Part shown: positions 1 to 5,870 of the stretch, one piece after another
How positions within the stretch are numbered: the first letter of the stretch is position 1
How the letters are laid out: every line of letters begins with the position of its first letter
NCBI GenBank assembly: GCA_937890045.1
Contig: CALBXV010000324.1
Location: 1-6,945 of the forward strand
Reading direction: 5' to 3'
Source of the DNA: an uncultured archaeon
GTDB lineage: Archaea > Thermoproteota > Nitrososphaeria > Nitrososphaerales > CALBXV01
Length of the DNA stretch: 6,945 nucleotides
Translations under genes and position numbers: made by a program
Notes under the pieces: generated by a model
The model's database searches: none
Seen by the model: only the letters and a program-made list of their open reading frames with translations
What the model was told of the DNA's origin: nothing

Positions 1-468
1 TTCACTATGGTCAAATACTAACTGTGCATTAGTTCCACCACTTCTACCAACTCTTAATCCTGAATCTGTTGATGTTAAAGCAGTTGAACCTGTAAAATTT
101 AAATCTATAATTGGATCTTGAACTGCAAACTGTTCTACATTATGAATAGATTGAGAACCTTGTACAAGTAGATCTCCATGAATTTTTATACTACCACTTT
201 GAACACTTCCAGTAGTTAAAAACTCAATAGCCGAATTACCAACACTATCATATATAATACCTGGTGTAGCAGACATACTTATAGTTCCAACTGTTAACTG
301 ATACGCAGAACCTAAATTTAAACTACCAGTTCCTATATTTTCAGCTGAAATAGAATCCCATTGTGGTTCATATAAACCTGTAGTGGATTGAGTTACTGCA
401 CCAGTTTGTAAAACTAAACTAGCCGTTTGTGCTGCTTGTGCTTGTCTCGTTAAATCAATTCTTGCCAT
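1..468 (-). CDS. Fibre-like or appendage-like virion protein, N-terminal 156 residues (3' end outside window)
   Basis: The frame is open from the ATG at 468-466 to the left edge, so the C-terminus is missing. An AGGAG site lies just upstream, overlapping the end of the preceding gene, which stops 3 bases before this ATG. Residues 1-16 are Gln/Ala-rich; the rest is Gly/Ser/Thr-rich with alternating hydrophobic residues, as in beta-structured fibres. The informative part is residues 97-156: HGDLLVQGSQSIHNVEQFAV, then QDPIIDLN, then GLRVGR and AQLVFDHSE. This follows a pattern I know from phage fibre and structural proteins (G-xLxVxGs, then V-DPIIxLN, then a D-xGlxxxR stretch and a vFD-SE end), usually located before receptor-binding or intramolecular-chaperone regions. 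I infer an exposed appendage such as a whisker, collar or tail fibre. Receptor and exact location cannot be told. No cysteines, signal peptide or membrane segment are visible. Confidence 0.75.
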   Translation of the reverse strand, partial: MARIDLTRQAQAAQTASLVLQTGAVTQSTTGLYEPQWDSISAENIGTGSLNLGSAYQLTVGTISMSATPGIIYDSVGNSAIEFLTTGSVQSGSIKIHGDLLVQGSQSIHNVEQFAVQDPIIDLNFTGSTALTSTDSGLRVGRSGGTNAQLVFDHSE

Positions 469-471
469 TAA

Positions 472-1062
472 TTAACTCCTATTCAATTGAAAAGTTACTT
501 CTATTATATCAGATTCACCTGTTCCTGTTCCACCACCTGCTTTATTAGCACCTAATGGAGTCCCCGTTGTATCTGGATTATCCCAATGAGAACCTGTAGT
601 TAAATCAATACCCAATCCCTTATCAGTACCATTCTGAGCTTTCCTTATTCTTATTTTCTTTTGAGTAGAATCTATCATAAAATCAGCACTTGCTGTAACA
701 GTTTGATCTCCATTTGAAAGTTGTTCCAAACCATTAACTTTTGCTTTAACAGTTCCATTTTTCATTTTATGTCCAGATGGGATAGTAGGTAAAAACTCTT
801 GGTAATAAGTATTTGAAACATTAACTTCTGATGTTTGAAAATATTGCCTCTGTACATTATATAAACGTGTTCCACTTCGTAAGTTGATAACATCATCACC
901 TATTTCAGCATCACCATTTTCCACAAAATTCATTCTATACGAAAGACCAACGCTCCCAGTATCTCTAAAAACAATTCTATCACCACCAAATACTGATTCA
1001 CTTACAGGAAGAATAAACTTTCTTATAGATCCTTTTAATCCTTCTAAATGTTGTCTAGCCAT
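472..1062 (-). CDS. Hypothetical virion protein, 196 aa, beta-rich, C-terminal domain similar to that of the upstream gene
   Basis: I do not recognise this family. The ATG at 1062-1060 overlaps the TAA of the gp15-like gene in a TAATG junction, with GGGAG a few bases upstream, so the start is well supported and translation is probably coupled. The first 20 residues are basic and could be helical (MARQHLEGLKGSIRKF). After that the protein is predicted, by eye, to be mostly beta, with many Gly/Ser/Thr/Asn. Residues 102-196 contain VKAKVNG, then ADFMIDSTQKKIRIRK, a Gly/Thr-rich loop (about residues 155-183), and ESDIIEVTFQ near the end. The same order of motifs closes the gp15-like protein. This NG...DF...I.I...D.I.V.F layout resembles small beta-sandwich domains common in phage tail and fibre proteins. 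Position between a tail-terminator-like gene and a fibre-like gene suggests a neck, collar or tail-attached structural role; this is inference. Confidence 0.8.
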   Translation of the reverse strand: MARQHLEGLKGSIRKFILPVSESVFGGDRIVFRDTGSVGLSYRMNFVENGDAEIGDDVINLRSGTRLYNVQRQYFQTSEVNVSNTYYQEFLPTIPSGHKMKNGTVKAKVNGLEQLSNGDQTVTASADFMIDSTQKKIRIRKAQNGTDKGLGIDLTTGSHWDNPDTTGTPLGANKAGGGTGTGESDIIEVTFQLNRS

Positions 1063-2444
1063 TAAGAGCTCCCTTGCTGTTGATAATTAATTGTAAGTAA
1101 ATCTTCTTCATCTACATTAGGTCCATTGAAATTTCCTTGAGAACCAGATCTCTGATGTAGAATTACAACATCTTTAGCAGAACTAGAAACATAAAAATCA
1201 TATAAACTAGAACTAGATCTCTGATGTGTTGATTCTGATAATAAAGATACTCCGTTTAAAGATACATTAACCGATCCAGTCATAGCTAACCTTCCCGAAT
1301 CAGGAGATAGGGTATAAATAGATCCAGTTGGTATACCTTCTGGATGTATTGCTGCAGAAGCTGATTGGCTTCCTGAAAAGAACTCTGTTTTATATGAAAA
1401 AAGTGAATTTCCAGTAGATAAGTTAACAACTGCTTTATCATCCTTAGAAGAACTTATATTTCCACTTCCTCTCATTATATAAAGTGTAGTTCCACCATAA
1501 GTATTTGTAAATTCTAAGTCTTGAGGAGCGTTACCATATCCAGGTGATACACCACGAATAAAATCTGTAGCTCCTGCTAACGAACCTAAAGTAGAGGACC
1601 TTTGACCAAATACTCTAACTGTTTGTGCCCTAGAATCTGGTTGAAATATAGAAGATAATCCAAATTCAAACTCCCCCTCAGTTACAATTTGTTGTGGTGT
1701 TAAATATTTTTTAGTATTAATATAATCATTAAAAGATTCTGGAATCAAATATCCTCTAAAAGTAAAACTAAATGTTGTTTTAACTATTCTTTCATTATCC
1801 GCCATCTCTGTAGCATCTTCGAATGATTCTATTCGAGATTGAAATTTAAATTTATTTGGTTCACCCCAATAAGAACCATCACTCCAATTAATTCTCTCTA
1901 CTATTTTATTCATTTGTTCTAAGTAAGAAGTCCAAATAATTGCTTCATAACTTAAAGTAACATAATCTGGAACTGCTACCTGATACATCTCATTGGTAGG
2001 TATTAAATCCTGTTTTGCTGTAAACTGATCATATCTATTTTCTTTAGAATACTTCTTTTGAAAAACATAAAAGTTTTTTGGATCATTTGCATCAATTTTA
2101 TCAACTGTTATTGTATCATCTCTAGCTATGGTGGTTCTTTTAAATACAATTAGTGGCGTAATTAATTGATTTTTCTTATCTCTTAAAATGCCCCTTTTCT
2201 GAATTGATGTCCATCTTTCTGCATTAGCATACATAATAGGAACTTTAACCATCTCACCATTTTCTTCTACTGTTGGTTTTATAACTTCTGTAAAATAATA
2301 CATAATTGCTGAATCAACATCCATCAATCCAACTTCTACATTTTTAGTAGTATCCTTTTTTCTAGATAACTGCTCACCTCTATTTATTTCAGCTCTACCA
2401 AAAGATTGCCTATGTGATCTTGGTAATGGTTTAATTCTTGCCAT
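1062..2444 (-). CDS. gp15: gp15-like tail sheath stabiliser / tail terminator with long C-terminal extension
   Basis: T4 gp15 caps the finished tail tube and sheath and forms the tail-side interface with the neck. Residues 40-240 match its layout: a short N-terminal helix region (AIMYYFTEVIKPTVEENGEM), VKVPIMYANAERWTSIQKRG at 67-86 (T4 has a VPITYAS segment followed by a WTSI), a conserved middle with PLIVFKRTT, then YVTLSYEAIIWTSYLEQMNK (161-180) and TFSFTFRGYLIPESF (224-238), comparable to T4's IYELSIFTRYEDDM and SLTFEVNGWMYPP. T4 gp15 is about 272 residues; this protein has 460. The additional part, from about residue 260, is Ser/Gly-rich and beta-like, ending in a domain similar to the end of the next gene. 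The ATG shares its A with the preceding TAA (TAATG) and follows GAGGTGAGAAG. Assignment rests on motif resemblance and on neighbouring gp13-like and gp14-like genes. Confidence 0.72.
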   Translation of the reverse strand: MARIKPLPRSHRQSFGRAEINRGEQLSRKKDTTKNVEVGLMDVDSAIMYYFTEVIKPTVEENGEMVKVPIMYANAERWTSIQKRGILRDKKNQLITPLIVFKRTTIARDDTITVDKIDANDPKNFYVFQKKYSKENRYDQFTAKQDLIPTNEMYQVAVPDYVTLSYEAIIWTSYLEQMNKIVERINWSDGSYWGEPNKFKFQSRIESFEDATEMADNERIVKTTFSFTFRGYLIPESFNDYINTKKYLTPQQIVTEGEFEFGLSSIFQPDSRAQTVRVFGQRSSTLGSLAGATDFIRGVSPGYGNAPQDLEFTNTYGGTTLYIMRGSGNISSSKDDKAVVNLSTGNSLFSYKTEFFSGSQSASAAIHPEGIPTGSIYTLSPDSGRLAMTGSVNVSLNGVSLLSESTHQRSSSSLYDFYVSSSAKDVVILHQRSGSQGNFNGPNVDEEDLLTINYQQQGSS

Positions 2445-2929
2445 TATATACTTCTCACCTCTTCAATATTTAAATTACTAACTCTTGCTAAAAATGCACT
2501 ACACACAATAGAATGACTATTACTTGATTGTCCTGCAACTAATTGATTCTCATTCAAACTACTTATTTCCCAATACCCTTCATTCCAATCAACTATATCT
2601 CCAATATCTACAACATAACTTAAATCTTTTAATGCTTGTTTTATAAAAGAAAAAGAAGTAGTTTGTCTTAAATCAGGTCCATACTCATCTTGAGTATATG
2701 CCATATCATCAGCTGATATAAGGCAAGCTAATCTTACTCCTGGTTTATAAATCTTACCCTTACCAGCTTCTCCATACATATTAACTTCTGTATCATTAAC
2801 TGCAATTTTATATACAACTACAATTTGATTGCTATGACCATCTTGATTCGTTGTTAAATTGCCAACTAACTCTTTATTATATTTATCAAAAGTATCTATG
2901 TCCTTTTGAGCTATAAATCTATTTGGCAT
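2444..2929 (-). CDS. gp14: Putative neck / head-closure protein, gp14-like
   Basis: This 161-residue protein probably joins the gp13-like protein in closing the filled head and receiving the tail. Visible motifs are a polar N-terminal helix (IDTFDKYNKELVG, residues 11-23), a beta stretch NQIVVVYKIAV (34-44), the segment NMYGEAGKGKIYKPGVRL (50-67), DEYGPDLRQTTSFSF (81-95), and VVDIGDIVDWNEGYWEISSL (106-125). The last has the form of a small beta-barrel 'GD-i--wn--yyeI' element common in head-tail connector proteins. T4 gp14 is longer (about 256 residues), and I recognise only loose similarity, so the call leans on position between gp13-like and gp15-like genes, the same order as 13-14-15 in T4. 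The start ATG at 2929 follows AGGATAATAAA; this AGGA overlaps the stop codon of the gp13-like gene. An unrelated small adaptor that replaced gp14 is the alternative. Confidence 0.55.
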   Translation of the reverse strand: MPNRFIAQKDIDTFDKYNKELVGNLTTNQDGHSNQIVVVYKIAVNDTEVNMYGEAGKGKIYKPGVRLACLISADDMAYTQDEYGPDLRQTTSFSFIKQALKDLSYVVDIGDIVDWNEGYWEISSLNENQLVAGQSSNSHSIVCSAFLARVSNLNIEEVRSI

Positions 2930-2933
2930 TTTA

Positions 2934-4085
2934 TTATCCTATGTAAATTGGATATGGAACTTTTTTTAATTTTTCCTGTAAAAATTCAGCTTCATCTTTA
3001 TCTGCTTCAAGCATTGCTTTTCTACTTGTTTGATCCAACATTTCACGAAGTTGTGTTGTTAAAAACTCTTTCTCAGCTGAGGCTTCTGACCTAAGAGTAT
3101 CACCATCCAATGCAACTTCTGCATTTGGAATTGGAATAGTACCATACTTACCTCTCACTACACCTAGCATTTCCTTGCTTAGTGCTAATCCATATTTCCG
3201 TATCCATTGTCTTCCAACGTGATTAATATACTGATACTCCATATTATTATATGGAACATTAGAAAAATCCGATATAACATCAGAAGAACCACTATGTTCT
3301 GTTATAGTTGAACTATCCCTATCTGATCTTTTAACATAATTAAAATTAAGTTTAAAATCCTTTGTTGGTCTAGGGAATATTCTTAACTTATTATTTCTTA
3401 ATTGAAATGTATAAGCAGATTTTCGTATTTGATCATTGAACTCTATTGCTTGTATTCGTAACAAATCCGCGTAAGCAGGCATCATTAAAAATGATACTGC
3501 TGGTGAATAATTACCCCAACCAAATTGATCCATCAAATTTAATGAACCTTGACCTGCTGATGCGTAAGGATCAAAGTATCTCTGAATAGCTGGTGTTGCA
3601 TCATAAAAAACTTTTCTAAGTTCTATAGCATTACCACTCTCTGATACATCTGCGAATAATTTATTAACATCATAGTCTTGAGAACCACTTAGAATATCAA
3701 TAGATCCACTCTTAATATCTACTAGCCCACCTACTCCAGCTTCAGTTCCATATGCTTCTGATAAGAATACACTTCTACCAAGATTTGGTGTAACTCTCTT
3801 TTGTGTTAAGTTTGAACCTGTTGATTGTCCAGTTAACGTTAACAGATTATCTCTAATATTAAATTGATTTACTTGCGCAGAATACTCTGTTACTGATTCT
3901 TCTAGACAAGCATAAAATTGTTTATCTTGTAATTCAACTGAAGATATAGGATATCCCAATCTTTTAGCAGCCCAAGTAGCAAACTTAGGAGCTTCTGATT
4001 GGTATGTACTATCATCATCATAAAATCCAAAAGGTGTTGTTCCACTTACTGCTGAACCACTTCCAGCCCAGATTGCTTCTGCCAT
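2934..4085 (-). CDS. gp13: Neck protein, gp13-like
   Basis: T4 gp13 binds the portal side of the packaged head and, with gp14, makes it competent for tail joining. This 383-residue protein shows the usual opening of the family in T4-type phages: a short N-terminal segment with TPFGFYDDD (residues 17-25), then FATWAAKRLGYPISSVELQD (35-54), where a helix leads into RLGxPixxVEL, and a following helix rich in acidic residues and Tyr (QFYACLEESVTEYSA). The C-terminal part has VPYNNMEYQYIN (277-288), WIRKYGLALSKEMLG (294-308), a loop with IPIPNAEVALDGDTL (317-331) and a long charged helix (EASAEKEFLTTQLREML), matching the W-x-K-Y-x-x-ALxKxxxG...G..L layout of gp13. It is longer than T4 gp13 (309 residues), mainly through residues 85-180. 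GGAG lies 9 bases before the ATG. It is the first gene after the terminator, so it likely heads its own transcript. Confidence 0.75.
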   Translation of the reverse strand: MAEAIWAGSGSAVSGTTPFGFYDDDSTYQSEAPKFATWAAKRLGYPISSVELQDKQFYACLEESVTEYSAQVNQFNIRDNLLTLTGQSTGSNLTQKRVTPNLGRSVFLSEAYGTEAGVGGLVDIKSGSIDILSGSQDYDVNKLFADVSESGNAIELRKVFYDATPAIQRYFDPYASAGQGSLNLMDQFGWGNYSPAVSFLMMPAYADLLRIQAIEFNDQIRKSAYTFQLRNNKLRIFPRPTKDFKLNFNYVKRSDRDSSTITEHSGSSDVISDFSNVPYNNMEYQYINHVGRQWIRKYGLALSKEMLGVVRGKYGTIPIPNAEVALDGDTLRSEASAEKEFLTTQLREMLDQTSRKAMLEADKDEAEFLQEKLKKVPYPIYIG

Positions 4086-4121
4086 AACTTTTTCTCCAAA
4101 ATTAATACATTAACTCATTAA

Positions 4122-4129
4122 TAAATATA
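4122..4129 (-). promoter_or_regulatory. Possible T4-late-type promoter element before the gp13-like gene (weak)
   Basis: Read on the minus strand the bases are TATATTTA, six of eight matches to the T4 late promoter box TATAAATA. The element sits just after the terminator and 36 bases before the gp13-like start, which is where a new transcript would be expected to begin. The surrounding DNA is so AT-rich that such a match is likely by chance, and this phage may not use T4-type late sigma factors. Confidence 0.18.
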
Positions 4130-4136
4130 ATGGTAC

Positions 4137-4168
4137 AAAAAAAGGGTGAGAAAACTCCCACCCTTTTT
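4137..4168 (-). terminator. Intrinsic terminator downstream of the major capsid gene
   Basis: On the minus strand the hairpin reads GGGTGGGAG, loop TTTT, CTCACCC, followed by seven T. GGGT pairs with ACCC and GAG with CTC, with two unpaired G between them, and five A before the stem can pair with the T-tract. It lies 35 bases past the capsid stop codon and about 50 bases before the gp13-like start. It should end the abundant scaffold-capsid transcript and lower readthrough into the neck genes. The hairpin also has five T on the other strand, so it could work in both directions, although no plus-strand gene is supported here. Confidence 0.85.
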
Positions 4169-4203
4169 AAGTGTATATATGCTACAAATCAATAAATTAT
4201 GTA

Positions 4204-5838
4204 TTAGACATAATTTACATCAGCAACAATCACTTTACCATAAAACTCAGGTCTTACGATTTTCTTCGCATAGCGAGTCATCACACCTTTACGCGGGGTA
4301 AAGTTTGTGGGATCGTAGACAAGAGGTGTCATGATAAGAGGTACATATGGTGCATACACTGCTCCAGTTTCTAAGAATGAAGAACCACGGAATCCACATA
4401 GAATTACATTTTCTAACATGTACGGGTTCTTATAGACTGTATAGCGGTTGTTCAATTGACCAACCTTCTGTACGCCCATAGCAAACTTATTACTAGAAGC
4501 ATCGCCATCAGATGTCGTTGCATATCCAGGGATACTCTCAAGAATCGTAGCTGTTTCAGGTGAAACAACTATGAAGTTAGCTCCGCCACGAAGTGTTTTC
4601 TGATGAATTGCATTAGAAACTGCTTGAATTTTCATTCCTAATGTCTGAAACCAAGTGCCTTTTGTATAAGCATTTGAAGAACCAGAAGATTCAACGAAAA
4701 GGTTAGCGGATGAACTATATTCATATCCAACTCTTGCAGACCATCTCTCTTGTTTTGCATTTGCATTAGCCATTAACATATCAAGGATTTCAAGATCGAT
4801 TTCCATTGATACATACTCACTCAACATAGAAGTAAGTTCTGCTTCTGCATCAACACTATGATAAGCGTTTAAATCCTGCGCTAATTCAGGAGTCCATACT
4901 GCCTTTAATTTACGGGTTTTCGCAACAATTGCGACCGACCGCATAGCAATATCAACTTCAGGAATTCCTGCGTTAGATTCTGCGCCTGTACCGCTTGGTG
5001 TAGCTTCAAAATCACCACGTGTTGTATCTGTTGGTGCTTTATGATATTTAGTGACCAACTCAACCGACAGTGCATACAAAGAAGCTGCGCCTGTAGGATT
5101 AGCTGGTTTTACAATCCACTCTATATTAGAGCCAGAAACAGCTGTGTATGCTGGATAAACAGCAGTCAGCTCTGAACCACCACTACCACTAATTTCAAAG
5201 GCGCGAACGGCTTCAAAATCTGCTGCACTATCAAGATTAGTTTTTGAAATCTTAATCTTTCTTAAACTCGACAAGGAGCTTGAAAGATCAGGTTCGAAAT
5301 CAACATCTTTCCAGTTAACAGAGTGTGTTGTGTAAGATCCAGTATTTTCTGTTGTAGTCTGATCATTAATGGAATATCCAAAACGACCAGCACCATAAAG
5401 ACCCTGGCTCGCATCTACATTTGAACCAGAAGTTACACCGTGGATATTGTCGCCAACATCAGCGAGTGCTTGATTTGTACCATATTTAAAGTCAAGATAA
5501 AAAATCAGTCCTGACGGAAGGTTCATCGGCTGAACGGATACGAAATCCTGTGCAGCTAATTCGCCAAAAATTCGGCGAACCAAAGGAAGTGCAACACCAG
5601 ACCATTGTTCTGTGTTGGCTCCTGTTCCCATCGAAGAGGCTTCATCAATTAATTGACGAGCTTGGTTTTCAAGAAGAACTGACATAGCATGTACTTTATG
5701 TTCATCTTCAATACCCTCTAATAGACCAGTCGGTTCCCATTTCTGTACTAACTGTCTTGTCTGTTCGAGTATCTCTCTGTGAGGATTATACCCATCCATC
5801 AATTCTGAAATTGAATCAAATGTTCCTTTTTTAGACAT
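4204..5838 (-). CDS. gp23: Major capsid protein, gp23 family (HK97 fold)
   Basis: This builds the hexamers of the phage head. Its 544 residues carry gp23 signatures throughout: LPLVRRIFGELAAQDFVSVQ (84-103) continuing into PMNLPSG (T4: MVRR...GVQPMNSPTG), FYLDFKYG (113-120), AKTRKLKAVWTPELAQDLNA (306-325) then YHSVDAEAEL (T4: AKSRQLKAAYSIELAQDL, then GMDADAEL), GGANFIVVSP (418-427), and VYAPYVPL (494-501) followed by DPTNFTPRKGVMTRYAKK (T4: YYAPYVAL, then DPKNFQPVMGFKTRYG). T4 gp23 is 521 residues. The N-terminal 66 residues form the likely delta-domain, ending in a protease-type site IDE-ASS. Residues 130-290 are Ser/Gly/Thr-rich and align poorly with T4, probably corresponding to the variable insertion domain. 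The ATG at 5838 has GGAG seven bases upstream. The scaffold gene ends 32 bases before it and a terminator follows. Arg codons are mostly CGT/CGC (11 of 19), unlike the following gene. Confidence 0.97.
   Translation of the reverse strand: MSKKGTFDSISELMDGYNPHREILEQTRQLVQKWEPTGLLEGIEDEHKVHAMSVLLENQARQLIDEASSMGTGANTEQWSGVALPLVRRIFGELAAQDFVSVQPMNLPSGLIFYLDFKYGTNQALADVGDNIHGVTSGSNVDASQGLYGAGRFGYSINDQTTTENTGSYTTHSVNWKDVDFEPDLSSSLSSLRKIKISKTNLDSAADFEAVRAFEISGSGGSELTAVYPAYTAVSGSNIEWIVKPANPTGAASLYALSVELVTKYHKAPTDTTRGDFEATPSGTGAESNAGIPEVDIAMRSVAIVAKTRKLKAVWTPELAQDLNAYHSVDAEAELTSMLSEYVSMEIDLEILDMLMANANAKQERWSARVGYEYSSSANLFVESSGSSNAYTKGTWFQTLGMKIQAVSNAIHQKTLRGGANFIVVSPETATILESIPGYATTSDGDASSNKFAMGVQKVGQLNNRYTVYKNPYMLENVILCGFRGSSFLETGAVYAPYVPLIMTPLVYDPTNFTPRKGVMTRYAKKIVRPEFYGKVIVADVNYV
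5638..5649 (-). other. Predicted prohead-protease cleavage site in the capsid protein (after Glu66)
   Basis: Residues 64-67 read I-D-E-A. The T4 prohead protease gp21 cuts after Glu in (L/I)-x-E, and removes 65 residues from gp23. Cutting after Glu66 here would remove nearly the same length, leave a 478-residue mature protein, and lie just before the Gly/Ser stretch that precedes the conserved LPLVRR motif. Other sites of the same form (ISE ending at 12, LLE at 41 and 57) lie inside the predicted delta-domain. Confidence 0.65.
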
Positions 5839-5870
5839 TTTATTTCTCCAAATTATGGTATTTTTTACGA

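Noticed and set aside
884..1090. Plus-strand 68-codon frame
   Set aside because: Antisense to the start of the 196-residue protein and to the end of the gp15-like gene; no supporting signal.
2906..3094. Plus-strand 62-codon frame rich in Leu and Phe
   Set aside because: Antisense to the gp13-like C-terminus; the hydrophobic look is the complement of Lys/Glu-rich helix codons.
4120..4127. Plus-strand AATAAATA, seven of eight matches to the T4 late promoter box
   Set aside because: It points into the capsid gene antisense strand where no gene is supported; the region is nearly all A/T, so chance matches are expected.
4171..4374. Plus-strand 67-codon frame over the capsid 3' end
   Set aside because: It overlaps the conserved C-terminus of gp23, has no ribosome binding site that I can see, and resembles nothing known.
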